Assembly (NCBI RefSeq): GCF_042653205.1
Contig: NZ_JBHSHY010000022.1
Location: 1-64,000 of the forward strand
DNA from: Paenibacillus_Z sp042653205
GTDB lineage: Bacteria > Bacillota > Bacilli > Paenibacillales > Paenibacillaceae
DNA length: 64,000 nucleotides
Direction: 5' to 3'
Below, piece after piece: positions 50,603-60,115 of this stretch (position 1 is the stretch's first letter; every line of letters starts with the position of its first letter). Under the pieces are notes generated by a model. It worked only from the letters and a program-made list of their open reading frames with translations, was not told where the DNA came from and did not search any database. Position numbers and translations under genes: made by a program.

Positions 50603-52378
50603 TCATCCGGCCCGAAACACGTACACCGGTCCCTGTTCGCCAGCCAGCTGCAACTTGTCCGTATCGGACAGCTCGTACGTCTTATAAGGCACCATGTTGC
50701 TCCCATTCAGCGTGCTGCCGTTCCGGGAGCCCATGTCCTTGACGGACCAGCGTCCTCCGCTGGCGAGCAGCTCTACGTGCGCGCGAGAGATGCCCGACGA
50801 GCGATCGATGTAATGCACGCCTTCGCGGGAGCGGCCGATGACGAATTGCTGCTGTTCTAGCGGAATCTTCTCTGCCACGCCTTCATCGACCCGACGCTCC
50901 AGCCAAGGAATCCGCTTCTCCGCGCCGGAGCCGTCCTTGGCGTCTTGCCCGAGCAGCACCGTCACGTCTTCGGTTCCCGCCGATTTCGCGAATGGCTGCG
51001 CGGGGCTTGAAGACGCTTCAGCGGTTCGGACGCCGTTTGCGTGCGGGGCGGATAATTGGCTGCCGCCCGATGCAGCTGGCGAAATCGCGATTCCGGAAGA
51101 ACCAGCGGACAATCGGCTCTTGGGCATCGCGGCGCCCGGCAGCGTACCGCCGGATAGCGCGGCGGCGGACATATGGCCTTCCGAAGACGAAGCGGCGATC
51201 GGCGTTTCCCGGTCTCGCGTCCCTTGCGCCTTCATCGCCGCTGGCTCCAGGGCACGTTGCTTGGACGATTGCGGCGAATGGCCCGGGCCGGAACCGATTT
51301 GACCGGAATTCGGCACGAACGCATCCTCGGAGTCCCACGCTTTGCCGGATTCCATATCTTCGGCGGAGGATGAACTTCTTCCGGCCCGCTTCAGAACAAC
51401 GATCGCCAACGTTCCCGTGAGCAGCGTCAGCCCTGCGCATAGCAACAAATTCGTCCGCGAAGGTGAAGCCAAGTACAGAAACCGCCAAATGACGGCCGCC
51501 GCAAGGATCCACCCTGCTCCGATCAGCCATCCCAAACGCGACGGCTCCTTCGCGGCTTCCTCCGGCAGTTCCGTCAGCGGCAGTTCTTCTTCCGCCGGGG
51601 GGCGCACCCGTTCGCGGCCGATCGCGTTGTTCCATGCCGCCTCGAGCGGCGAGTGCTCGTGCTTGTCCATGAACATGGCTGGATTCTCGAAGGCGCCTTG
51701 AACTTCAGCGGGCTGCTGCGCTGCCGGTGGAGAGACGGCATTCCGTACCGCCGCCGGGTACTCGCGAACATCGGCGGCATCGCCCGCCAGTCCTGCCCGA
51801 TAGCTCGACCCGAGCAGCGAAAGCAGCGTTTGCCTAAGCAGCGGCCACGAAATGAATTCGCCGCGCAAATGCCGGAACACCTGCTGGAGGCCGATGCCGT
51901 CCGGTTCCGCGACGGCGCCGATCCAGCGGATCGCCATCGCGAGCAGCGCTTCGCCCGCTGACGCCACCATGCGTTTGCCGCGTAGCGGAACGTAAGCGAG
52001 AACGGCATCGTCCCAATTTTCCCCGATGAAGATGTATTGTTCATGGAGCAGAAAACACTCCGCGCGAAGCATGTAATGCCGGCTGTCGTCCAGCGCTTCG
52101 ACGACGGCAAGCAGCAGAGCGTAAAACTGGAGCATCGTCAGCTGCTGCGTCTGCAGCCGGTGCGACAGCATGCGCCTCCCGTTCAACTGGTAGCGGAATG
52201 TGATTCCGCCATCGATGTCGATCCATTCGATCGGCAGCAGCTTCGGTATGCGCTGGCCCTGCAGCATTTGAATTTCGACGGCGTCGAGGTCGGCTCGTTC
52301 GATGCCGGATTTTAGGTCCACGATCATTTCATGGCCGCGTTTCATGGCGTAATCGACCCGAAGATCGTCATGCAGCAT
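50603..52378 (-). CDS. Membrane FHA-domain protein, Tad-locus associated
   Basis: A 591-residue protein. Residues about 1-195 match a DUF6382-like domain. A Pro/Glu linker leads to two membrane helices (about 282-330), then a long Ser/Gly/Ala-rich low-complexity stretch. Residues about 512-591 are a complete forkhead-associated domain (FVIGRSREGVHYI, ISRAHVELL, DMGSRNGSTLNG). FHA domains bind phosphothreonine, so a Ser/Thr kinase probably feeds this locus. The low-complexity part is likely a flexible spacer. It is the last gene of the operon; GGAGG precedes the ATG. Confidence 0.88.
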   Translation of the reverse strand: MLHDDLRVDYAMKRGHEMIVDLKSGIERADLDAVEIQMLQGQRIPKLLPIEWIDIDGGITFRYQLNGRRMLSHRLQTQQLTMLQFYALLLAVVEALDDSRHYMLRAECFLLHEQYIFIGENWDDAVLAYVPLRGKRMVASAGEALLAMAIRWIGAVAEPDGIGLQQVFRHLRGEFISWPLLRQTLLSLLGSSYRAGLAGDAADVREYPAAVRNAVSPPAAQQPAEVQGAFENPAMFMDKHEHSPLEAAWNNAIGRERVRPPAEEELPLTELPEEAAKEPSRLGWLIGAGWILAAAVIWRFLYLASPSRTNLLLCAGLTLLTGTLAIVVLKRAGRSSSSAEDMESGKAWDSEDAFVPNSGQIGSGPGHSPQSSKQRALEPAAMKAQGTRDRETPIAASSSEGHMSAAALSGGTLPGAAMPKSRLSAGSSGIAISPAASGGSQLSAPHANGVRTAEASSSPAQPFAKSAGTEDVTVLLGQDAKDGSGAEKRIPWLERRVDEGVAEKIPLEQQQFVIGRSREGVHYIDRSSGISRAHVELLASGGRWSVKDMGSRNGSTLNGSNMVPYKTYELSDTDKLQLAGEQGPVYVFRAG

Positions 52379-52399
52379 AGCAATTCCTCCTTGATGAAA

Positions 52400-52921
52400 T
52401 TAAAACGGCGCTATGCACCACGCCGTAACGGCTCCCGGCAAAACCGCAACCATGAATGGAAACCGCAGGCCGCCGGAACCGGCAATATTCGTCTCCCAAG
52501 CCGCAGCAAGGCGGGATTCGGCGGCGATGACCGACACGGCGCCGAGCAGCAGCCGCCGGGCGAAGTTCCTCCTCAGCAGCAAAAAGGCAAGTCCCAGCAG
52601 TCCGCCGTACAAAATGGCGTACATCATCACCTGCAAAACGGCCGCCGCTCCGACGATCGCGCCCAGAGCCGCGAAAAACTTCACGTCACCCGCTCCGATG
52701 CCTTTCAGCCCGTAAAGCAGCAGCATAGGAATCAAGCCGGCGGCGGCGCCCAGCAGCGCCTGCAAGCCTCCATTCCAGCCGCCCGCGGCTAAATGGTAAA
52801 GCGCTCCCGCCGCAAAAAAAACGGCATTCAGACGATTCGGAATCGTCATCTTCCGGATGTCGCTTGCGAACGCTGCTGCGACGAACGGCGCAGCCAAAGC
52901 AACGACTGCCCAGCTAGCCAT
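52400..52921 (-). CDS. A24 prepilin peptidase (CpaA/TadV-like)
   Basis: A 173-residue integral membrane aspartyl protease with six helices. The catalytic Asp residues are D21 (SDIRKMTIPN) and D79 (GIGAGDVKF), the A24 signature. No N-methylase domain is present, as in Tad/Flp-type CpaA. It cleaves Flp prepilins and TadE-like pseudopilins after their leader glycine. It overlaps the upstream gene by eight bases and lies in the middle of the Tad-like locus. Confidence 0.92.
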   Translation of the reverse strand: MASWAVVALAAPFVAAAFASDIRKMTIPNRLNAVFFAAGALYHLAAGGWNGGLQALLGAAAGLIPMLLLYGLKGIGAGDVKFFAALGAIVGAAAVLQVMMYAILYGGLLGLAFLLLRRNFARRLLLGAVSVIAAESRLAAAWETNIAGSGGLRFPFMVAVLPGAVTAWCIAPF

Positions 52922-54017
52922 TTTCCCCCTCCTTCGGTTTCTTCTGAATGACGAAATGCCGCGCCGCGGATCCGCCGTCGGAAGCCGTCACGACGATTTC
53001 CCATACGCCCGGCGTCGTGTTGCCGGATACCAGCCAGGTCCATTCGGCAAGTCCCTCGCTGTCCGTGACCGTATCGCCCAAGTGCTTGGCGACGCTATTC
53101 CCGCTCTTGTAGCGCACTTGAATGGACAGGCTTCGGCCCGGGCTCGTCTTGACCACCACGCGGGCCTTATGTCCCGGACGCGCCGGGGAAGGCTCGACCA
53201 GCACGATTTGGATCGGCGCATGCTCGTCATCCGAAGCACCGCCTCGCGGCGCCGGGACGGTATCCGGCGTCCAGACCCGTTCCTCCGCCCGTTCCCGCAG
53301 CACGATCGCCTTCTTCGTGAACGGAAAGCCGAGCGGAAACGAATATTCCGCTTCGATCGTCAGCGTGAGATCGGTCTTGTCCTTCAGGTCGGGAAGGGAG
53401 AGCTTCGTGAGCCGGATCCGCTCCGGATCAAGCACAGAAGCGTCCGCTTCGCGGCGGAGCAGCGGTTCGATAACGGGCCGGCCGACCGTCGCGGCGGCGG
53501 TGTCCCGGATCGATTGCCAATCCCCCTTCAAAGCTGCGGAGAGCAAAGGGCCGGCCGGCGACGGGAGCCACTCCTCGAGCTTATCCGCCAGGTACTCGAC
53601 GGCCGGAAGCGGTTCGTCCGAAGAGGAGCCAGCGGATTGTGCGTTCCTCGGGCCTCCGGGAGAAACAGGGCTGCCGTCCGAGAATTCGCCCGGCGAAACC
53701 TCGCCGCCGGAGTCGCCATTTCCGGTTGGATTCCCTTGCGTCCCGCCGCTTGAATCCGCTCCGTTCCCGCTCTCGGCGAGCCGGTTCACGGCAAGATCGA
53801 TCGGATGAATATTCGCCGCAGCCTGCCGGGCCGTCTGGGAAACGGCGCCGTGAAGCGCCATCTGCGCCGCGTTCAGCCGAATCAAACAAATGAAGAAAAT
53901 GATCACCATCAGCACGATCGGAAGCGTCAAGCTCGCTTCGAGCGCGATGCTGCCGGACTCGCTCCGCCATCTAGCCGTAAGAGCTGCCGATCGTCTGCGT
54001 TTTCTCATAACGGCCAT
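52914..54017 (-). CDS. TadE-like pseudopilin with Ig-like C-terminal domain
   Basis: A 367-residue protein. The basic N-terminus and SGSIALEASLTLPIVLMVIIFF (broken here at residue 22-42) is a TadE/class III signal and membrane helix. A Gly/Ser/Pro-rich linker (about 85-140) follows. The C-terminal part (about 225-360) looks like an Ig-like beta domain ending RHFVIQKKPKE. This is a variant of the TadE/TadF minor pseudopilins. The start may be M4 (54008), with AAGG 9 bases upstream. It overlaps the DUF5702-like gene by 47 bases. Confidence 0.82.
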   Translation of the reverse strand: MAVMRKRRRSAALTARWRSESGSIALEASLTLPIVLMVIIFFICLIRLNAAQMALHGAVSQTARQAAANIHPIDLAVNRLAESGNGADSSGGTQGNPTGNGDSGGEVSPGEFSDGSPVSPGGPRNAQSAGSSSDEPLPAVEYLADKLEEWLPSPAGPLLSAALKGDWQSIRDTAAATVGRPVIEPLLRREADASVLDPERIRLTKLSLPDLKDKTDLTLTIEAEYSFPLGFPFTKKAIVLRERAEERVWTPDTVPAPRGGASDDEHAPIQIVLVEPSPARPGHKARVVVKTSPGRSLSIQVRYKSGNSVAKHLGDTVTDSEGLAEWTWLVSGNTTPGVWEIVVTASDGGSAARHFVIQKKPKEGENG

Positions 54018-56232
54018 CCTTAACCTTTCCGCTTAGAATGCCGGTCGCCGTGAAGCTCCTCATAAGTCCCGGCAAAAACCAAAGATTGACCGAGGACGTC
54101 AGTTCGCCCGACAATCCCGTCGCGACGTTCGACAGATCCACCCCCGTGTTGTGCTCGATGACGGCGATGACGCGAGCCGTCCTCGCTTGGCCGCCGCTCC
54201 CGTGAAGCAAGAGAAAGAGGCGCAAATAATCCGCGTACGTCAATTCGACGGGAACATACTTCGAGAGCTGCACTTTACCGGTTTCCGTCAGCGCCGTCAT
54301 GTCCGCGATCGATTTCTCGACGCCATAGAGCACGGCCGCCGACAGAATCAGAAGCGGGTTCACGAGCGCGCGGCTGGCAATCAAGCCTTCCATGGTCCGT
54401 ATCGCCAGCCGTGCGGCGAAAATTTCCCCGTACGCGGCGGCGATATTCGCCCCCGGCTCGCCGAAGCCGTATAAAATAAATTCCGTTTCCTGGTTTTCCA
54501 GCGCCAACGATTGCGCGAACGCGTCCCGGCTGCCGCCGGCGAACACCTCGCGAAGCTGCTCGGGATCGAACCTGCTGAAACGATGCGCAATGTATTCGTT
54601 GACGTACAGCGGATCGCGGATGCCCTGGAGCAGATCTCCCATCCCTCCGAACATCGCCCCCATCGAGGACAGCGCGGACTTCGCGGCATCGCCGGAATCT
54701 CCCGCTCCGCTGCCGGACGGCTCGCCATTGGAAGCGTCCCCGCTCTCGGCCGCCTGATTGAACGTCAAATTTTCCGCCGCCAGCCGCTTCGCATCCTCAA
54801 ACGCTTGACGCTGCTCCTCCGAGCCGGGTTCGGCAGACAGGCCGCCGATCATCGCCTTAACTTGGCCCCACTTCGACTGCGCCGCCGCCTCGTTCGATTT
54901 GCGTTCCTCATCGCCGGCATGCCGGCGGCGCAGCTCCTCCCGCCTCGCCTGCAGCGCCGTTCCCGAATCGCCGTAGAGGCGGTCGTAATCCTGAACGGCA
55001 CGGCTCACGCTCGCCCATGCTTGATCGAGCAAAGCGCCGCCGCCCGGTGCCGCTAAGGCGGACCGGACCGCGGCGTCAAATCCCGCGGCCGCGGCATCCA
55101 ATCCTTGAAAAGCTTCAAGCTGCCCGTTCAGTTCCTTGCGGTAACGCTCGAACCAGTCCGCTTCCATCGTCAATCCGCCGATGGACTTTCGCGTGTCGCC
55201 GAACCCCGCAAGCTCGTCCGGCGTCATGGACGAGGCGGTCTGTCCGCCGATCTGCGTCCCGGCGAGCTGATCGAACCCGCCGCCGTCCTGCGCTTCCTCC
55301 ATCCGCTTGGCCGCCTCCGCGATTGACGCGTTCAACCGCTCCGCCGACTGGAGCTCGGTCAGCGCTTGCGCGAGCCCGATCATGAGCCGCTCCAGCTCCG
55401 ACGACGATGCGGCCGCCATAGCCGCCGCATCGTTCAAAGCGCGGACGCGGTAAGCCCCGATGGCAGCCGCGTGCTTCGGCTGCTCGTTCTCGCCGATCGC
55501 AGCGTCCTCGCGCAGCCAATTCTCGTAGCTGCCGTAGTCTTCCACGATACCGGATGCGGCATCGAGCTTGGAAGCAAGGCCGGGCAGCCGCCCGGCGCCA
55601 TCGCGCCGGATCTCCTCGACGCGTTCGAGATGCCGCTCTCGTTCCTCGTATAGTTTCTTGACATCCTCCAGCGCGCCCACCGTCGCGGAGGCCTCCTTCA
55701 AGGCGGAGCCCATAGGCGCGAAGCGGGAGGCGATTTCCATCGTGAAATCGATCGGCGCTTTGTACTTCATCTCTTCCAGCACTTGGCGGGTGAACACCGT
55801 CTGATTCCCGAGCACCTCGTACGCGTCGACGTGGGAGGCCTCCCGCCGGATGCGGAGAAGCTGAAAACCGTTCCCGTCCTCGGGCTGCCAATTGCGCTCC
55901 GCGGCTTGCGCGAACAGCTCGCCGCGATCGGAGCCGCCCGCGCCGAATAAACCGTAACGGGCATATAATGCTTCGTCGTAAGCCGACAAAGCCGAACGGA
56001 CGCCGGACTGCGCCGCGAGCTCGGTTTGCTTGTTGAACGCGGCGATTCTCGCGTAATCGGCCAGCAGCGCCGTGAACAGCAGCATTGCCGCCGTGGCGAC
56101 GATCATATACAGCGACACGGATCCGTCCTCCCGGCGGAATGCTCGATGCCATTCCCGCAGCCTCGCTTCCTTGCGGGAGGTTCCTGGCATGCCCGGCCGA
56201 ATCATGCTCCGCCCTTCCCCGAGCCTAGCCAT
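53971..56232 (-). CDS. TadG-like protein (DUF5702-like), large pseudopilin
   Basis: A 753-residue protein. A single N-terminal helix (about 37-59) follows the motif REDGSVSLYMIVATAAML, the TadE/TadG-type leader. The rest is exported and rich in coiled coil (long Glu/Arg/Ala stretches, for example about 180-205 and 400-500), with an ordered C-terminal third (LTYADYLRLFLLLHG). This resembles DUF5702 proteins found beside Tad loci. AGGAG precedes the ATG. It overlaps the upstream TadE gene by eight bases and the downstream gene by 47 bases. Confidence 0.82.
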   Translation of the reverse strand: MARLGEGRSMIRPGMPGTSRKEARLREWHRAFRREDGSVSLYMIVATAAMLLFTALLADYARIAAFNKQTELAAQSGVRSALSAYDEALYARYGLFGAGGSDRGELFAQAAERNWQPEDGNGFQLLRIRREASHVDAYEVLGNQTVFTRQVLEEMKYKAPIDFTMEIASRFAPMGSALKEASATVGALEDVKKLYEERERHLERVEEIRRDGAGRLPGLASKLDAASGIVEDYGSYENWLREDAAIGENEQPKHAAAIGAYRVRALNDAAAMAAASSSELERLMIGLAQALTELQSAERLNASIAEAAKRMEEAQDGGGFDQLAGTQIGGQTASSMTPDELAGFGDTRKSIGGLTMEADWFERYRKELNGQLEAFQGLDAAAAGFDAAVRSALAAPGGGALLDQAWASVSRAVQDYDRLYGDSGTALQARREELRRRHAGDEERKSNEAAAQSKWGQVKAMIGGLSAEPGSEEQRQAFEDAKRLAAENLTFNQAAESGDASNGEPSGSGAGDSGDAAKSALSSMGAMFGGMGDLLQGIRDPLYVNEYIAHRFSRFDPEQLREVFAGGSRDAFAQSLALENQETEFILYGFGEPGANIAAAYGEIFAARLAIRTMEGLIASRALVNPLLILSAAVLYGVEKSIADMTALTETGKVQLSKYVPVELTYADYLRLFLLLHGSGGQARTARVIAVIEHNTGVDLSNVATGLSGELTSSVNLWFLPGLMRSFTATGILSGKVKDGRYEKTQTIGSSYG

Positions 56233-56938
56233 GGTCCATCTCCTGCCGCCCGATCAGGATCGCCTGCGCCTGCTTTCGCTGGTCGCCGTTCATGCCGCCC
56301 TTGAACTTGCCGGCGTAATAACGTACGAGCTCGACGTTCCGGATCAGCTCGACCGGATCGACGATCGAGGCGGCAGCTTCCGCCGCGGGTTCCGAATGGC
56401 CCAAAAACGCCTCCAGCACCGGTATCGAAATCGGCTGCCGCAGCTTCGCGTCCACCCGCTTCTCCAGCGAGCCGGAGTAGCGCATCGAGCCTTGGAATGG
56501 CCCGGCGACGCGGGCGCCTTCCGTCCGCATCTTGAGAACCGGCAGGGACGCATCTTCTTCTTCGCCGTCATCGGCTCCGGCAGACCCGTTCTCGCCGATG
56601 GCGATCTCGATGCCTTCTTCCCCTGCGCCGCTAGAGGCCAAGTCGAACAAGGACCGGAGTGCGCCGTTATCCGTTATGCGCCAATACAAGCCGTCGTAGC
56701 TTCCCGTCGGCCCGATGCCGCTGACGGGGTCCCGATAGCTGTTATCCCATCGGAAAGCCGTCCGTTCCGCCGCAAGCGAAGCGCCGTGATACGCCGCGAC
56801 CGTCTGGTACACGTACATGCTCAGCATCAGCAGCGCGATCAGCGCTATGAACAGCACCGGAAACACAAGACTCGCCTCGACCGTGAAACTGCCCTCTTCG
56901 CGCTTAAACAGCGCCGCAAGTGAGCGATTACTTGTCAT
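56225..56938 (-). CDS. TadE-like pseudopilin
   Basis: A 237-residue protein with a TadE-type leader REEGSFTVEASLVFPVLFIAL, one membrane helix, and an exported domain of about 190 residues carrying an acidic Gly/Glu stretch (EEGIEIAIGENGSAGADDGEEEDA, about 108-131). TadE-like proteins are minor components of Tad/Flp pili and are matured by the A24 peptidase. The start at 56938 lies within the end of the flp gene, so the two are coupled. Confidence 0.85.
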   Translation of the reverse strand: MTSNRSLAALFKREEGSFTVEASLVFPVLFIALIALLMLSMYVYQTVAAYHGASLAAERTAFRWDNSYRDPVSGIGPTGSYDGLYWRITDNGALRSLFDLASSGAGEEGIEIAIGENGSAGADDGEEEDASLPVLKMRTEGARVAGPFQGSMRYSGSLEKRVDAKLRQPISIPVLEAFLGHSEPAAEAAASIVDPVELIRNVELVRYYAGKFKGGMNGDQRKQAQAILIGRQEMDHG

Positions 56939-57119
56939 CGAAAATCCCGCTTGCCTTCTCATCCGCGTTGTCCATCAACTTTTGCAGCAGTCCGATAATC
57001 CAATCCTTGAAAATCAACGCCAAGATGATGACGACCGCTATGATGAGCACGACCTCCAACGTCCCCAAGCCGTCCTCGTTCTTCCAAAATCGGCGTACCG
57101 CTTGTCCCCATTTGCGCAT
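56928..57119 (-). CDS. Flp-type IVb pilin
   Basis: A 63-residue pilin subunit. The prepilin site is clear: NEDG17, cleaved before LGTLE with Glu at +5, followed by the hydrophobic helix VVLIIAVVIILALIF. This is the Flp1-like class, the main shaft of a Tad pilus. GAGGGAG precedes the ATG. It follows tadC by 35 bases and overlaps the TadE-like gene by 11 bases. Only this one major pilin is visible in the window. Confidence 0.92.
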   Translation of the reverse strand: MRKWGQAVRRFWKNEDGLGTLEVVLIIAVVIILALIFKDWIIGLLQKLMDNADEKASGIFDDK

Positions 57120-57154
57120 TTACGTTTTCTCTCCCTCGATTCGAATTTCGGCCG

Positions 57155-58009
57155 CTATCCGCCCATCATCAGAACGGCAGGCGCAGCGACCACGACCATA
57201 AGCACCAAAAAAATGCCGACGAGCGGAAACACCAGCTTCGATGAAGCCTCTTCCCCCCGGGAGCGGATGACGGCTTTGCGTTTCTCCCACAACGAGTAGG
57301 ACAGCTCCTTCAGCGACAGCACGAGACGATCGCCGCCGCGCCGATAGTTCAGCAGCAGCGTCGTCGTGAATATCGAAACCTCCTGCACGCCGCAGCGCCG
57401 GCTGAACTGCTCCATCGCCCCCGCGAACGACTCCCCGTTCCGAACGGTTTCGTTCACGCGCCGCAGCTCCGCGAGCAGCGGATGGTCTTCGGGAGCACCG
57501 CTTCGTTCCGCGCAGCGGACTAGCGACCGCTGCAGCGTCTCTCCCGCGCCGAGCAGAAGCATCAATTTATTCAGCAGCTCCGGGAGCAGCAGGACGATGT
57601 CCTGCTTGCGCCGAGCCAGCTTCCGGGCAACATCCCGCCACTTCGCCGCGGGAAGAACGAATCCGAGCAGCAGGCCGATCACCGGCATCGCGGGTTCCCC
57701 GCTTAAGACACCGAGCCAAGCCCCGCCGCAAACCGCCGCGTATCCCATGCCGACGGCTTCGGCGACATACGTCCGGCTCGCCTCGGCGGTCCAGCCTTGT
57801 CCATGCAGGAGCAGCAGCCTTCCGTGCAGTCCCGCGGCAAGCGGCTGCATGCGGTCTAACAGCCCGCTCAGCTGCAGCAGCTTGAGAGCGGGACCCGCGA
57901 TCCACCGCCGTTTCGGTTCCTTGGTTCCGTCCCCGGAACGCTCGTTCAATACGATTCCATAGAGCCACACTAACGTCATGGCCGAGCCCGCCGCCCACGC
58001 TCCCACCAT
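57155..58009 (-). CDS. TadC-like inner-membrane platform protein
   Basis: A 284-residue type II secretion F-domain protein with three to four membrane helices. The F domain runs about 125-245 (LLPELLNKLMLLLGAGETLQRSL, NYRRGGDRLVLSLKELS), followed by a final helix. It pairs with TadB to form the membrane platform driven by the CpaF ATPase. It follows tadB by 13 bases and precedes flp by 35 bases. Confidence 0.9.
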   Translation of the reverse strand: MVGAWAAGSAMTLVWLYGIVLNERSGDGTKEPKRRWIAGPALKLLQLSGLLDRMQPLAAGLHGRLLLLHGQGWTAEASRTYVAEAVGMGYAAVCGGAWLGVLSGEPAMPVIGLLLGFVLPAAKWRDVARKLARRKQDIVLLLPELLNKLMLLLGAGETLQRSLVRCAERSGAPEDHPLLAELRRVNETVRNGESFAGAMEQFSRRCGVQEVSIFTTTLLLNYRRGGDRLVLSLKELSYSLWEKRKAVIRSRGEEASSKLVFPLVGIFLVLMVVVAAPAVLMMGG

Positions 58010-58022
58010 ATGTCCATTCTCC

Positions 58023-58868
58023 TTACAAGCGGATATTCATGATCTTCGACATGAGCGCGTAGCACAGCCCAAGGGCCAGCAATGCGCCGGTCAGCAGGAC
58101 GTAGCCGGCGCCGCTGTAGAGCGGCTTCATGTATTCCGGCGCGGCCAGGCTCAGAAACGCGAGAAACACGAACGGCACCGCCATCATAATTCGGGACTCG
58201 AACCGCTTCTGGGCGATCATGACCGAGATTTCCTGCTGGACCTCCAGCTTCTCGCCGATCATTTGGGATGTTCTCCGGATGACGTCCACCATGTCCCCGC
58301 CCGACCGCTTGCAGGTCGTGAAGACGTCGGTGAACTGGGCGATGTCCTCGATCTCCGCCCGCTTGCTGAAATCCGCGAGAGCGAATTCGAGCGGTTCGCC
58401 GTACCCCATCCGGGCGGCGAGAATCTCGAATTCGGCCAGAATCTCCGTCCCCGGATCGGGATACAGCAATTTCAAATCCTCCTGCGCGGCCAAAAACGCG
58501 TTCTCGACGGATCGCCCGGCCGCGAGCGAGGAAGCGATGGAATACAGCGCTTCTTTAAACTGCTGCGTCAGGCGAAGCTTTCGCCGCCCCAGCAAAAACG
58601 CGCGGTACAACCGCGGGGCCGCGATGCCGAGGACCGCCAAAAGCAGTGCGGCCGGCACCGAGCGATAAAATAGATATGCCGCCGCGAACACGGCAGCGCC
58701 GCCGGTCAGTGCCGCCGCCGCGAACTGCCGCTTGGTCAGCCGGTAATCGCCATAGCGGACCAGGCCCTCGGAAGACCGGGCACGCGCCTTCGCGGCCGCC
58801 GCGTCCGGCCATGCGAGCCAATCCGGCCAATCCCGCCGCGGGCGGCCCTCGCTCCGCTTCTTCTTCAT
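58023..58868 (-). CDS. TadB-like inner-membrane platform protein
   Basis: A 281-residue type II secretion F-domain protein. A basic cytoplasmic N-terminus and two helices precede the F domain (LYSIASSLAAGRSVENAFLAA, FTTCKRSGGDMVDVIRRTSQM), then two more helices. The start at 58868 overlaps the cpaF stop (ATGA) and has GGAGG upstream. It is the partner of TadC. Confidence 0.9.
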   Translation of the reverse strand: MKKKRSEGRPRRDWPDWLAWPDAAAAKARARSSEGLVRYGDYRLTKRQFAAAALTGGAAVFAAAYLFYRSVPAALLLAVLGIAAPRLYRAFLLGRRKLRLTQQFKEALYSIASSLAAGRSVENAFLAAQEDLKLLYPDPGTEILAEFEILAARMGYGEPLEFALADFSKRAEIEDIAQFTDVFTTCKRSGGDMVDVIRRTSQMIGEKLEVQQEISVMIAQKRFESRIMMAVPFVFLAFLSLAAPEYMKPLYSGAGYVLLTGALLALGLCYALMSKIMNIRL

Positions 58869-60103
58869 CCTTGCTCGCCTCCGATCGTCTCCGGCATGCC
58901 TGCCATCCTCAGCTTCCATGTTCTAGCCAGCCCGTTCCGGCAGCGCTTCAACCCGCCGATGACGCGGCCGTTCCGTTCACCTTCTTCCTCAAAGCGAAAC
59001 AGCGGCGAGACGTCGACCTCGCCCCCTGCCATTCCGGTCACTTCGCATATCTCCGTCACGCGCCGGGACCGGTCTCGCAGCCGGGCCAAATGCACGATGA
59101 TGTCGATGGCCGACGCGATCTGCTGACGGATGACCGCGACGGGCAGGTCCGCGCCGCCGAGCGCCATCGTCTCGAGACGGGCGATCATGTCGCGGGCGCT
59201 GTTGGCGTGACCCGTGGACAACGAACCATCATGCCCGGTATTCATCGCCTGCAGCATGTCGATCGCTTCGCCGCCCCGCACTTCCCCGACGATGATCCGG
59301 TTCGGACGCATCCGCAGCGAAGCCCGAATCAGCTCGCGCATCGAAATCGCTCCCTTGCCCTCGGTGTTGGCGTTGCGCGTCTCGAGCGAGACGAGGTTCG
59401 GCACGGATACGATCCGCAGCTCCGCCGCGTCCTCGATCGTGACGAGCCGCTCGTCCTCGGGGATGAACTGGGACAAGGCGTTCAGAAACGTCGTCTTGCC
59501 GGAACCCGTCCCCCCGCTGATGAAAATGTTATACTTCGCCTTGACCAGCTTCTCGAGCAGCGCAGCCGCCTCTTCCGGGATCGCTCCGAGCGCGACCAAG
59601 TCCCTCATCAGCAGCGGCTTCTCCGGGAACTTACGAATCGTCATCGTCGGTCCCTTCAGCGCGACCGGCGGCAGCACGACGTGCACGCGCGAGCCGTCCT
59701 TCAGCCGGGCGTCGACGATCGGCGTCGATTCGTTGACGACGCGGTTCACCCCGGCCACGACGGATTGAATCAGATCCTCCAGTCGCTCGCGGCTCTCGAA
59801 AGCGAACGGCAGCCGCTCGAGCCGGCCTTCCCGCTCGACGAACAGTTCCTCGTGCCCGTTGATCATGATTTCCGTCACGGCGGGGTCGTCCATCAGCGGC
59901 TGGATCAGGTCGAGCCCGCGGAATGCGTGAAACAGCCGCCGCACCAGCTGTACCTTCTCGCCGGCCGGAAGCGGGTGATCGGCGCACCAGCGGAATACGG
60001 CGGCTTCGATCCGCGCCTTGAGCTCCGCGTCCGTGAGCGCGCTGTCGAGTTCAAGCTGGCCGCGGATGCGCTCCTTCAGGCGCTGTACCGTGTCTTCGTG
60101 CAT
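58865..60103 (-). CDS. CpaF/TadA-type secretion ATPase
   Basis: A 412-residue VirB11-like hexameric ATPase. The N-terminal domain contains LMDDPAVTEIMING; Walker A is GGTGSGKTT (197-204 and next residue), the Asp box VTIEDAAELR, Walker B RIIVGEVRGGEA and the His box TGHDGSLSTGHAN follow. It drives pilus assembly. It follows the CpaE-like gene by 12 bases and overlaps tadB. Confidence 0.96.
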   Translation of the reverse strand: MHEDTVQRLKERIRGQLELDSALTDAELKARIEAAVFRWCADHPLPAGEKVQLVRRLFHAFRGLDLIQPLMDDPAVTEIMINGHEELFVEREGRLERLPFAFESRERLEDLIQSVVAGVNRVVNESTPIVDARLKDGSRVHVVLPPVALKGPTMTIRKFPEKPLLMRDLVALGAIPEEAAALLEKLVKAKYNIFISGGTGSGKTTFLNALSQFIPEDERLVTIEDAAELRIVSVPNLVSLETRNANTEGKGAISMRELIRASLRMRPNRIIVGEVRGGEAIDMLQAMNTGHDGSLSTGHANSARDMIARLETMALGGADLPVAVIRQQIASAIDIIVHLARLRDRSRRVTEICEVTGMAGGEVDVSPLFRFEEEGERNGRVIGGLKRCRNGLARTWKLRMAGMPETIGGEQG

Positions 60104-60115
60104 GCGGTCGCCCCC

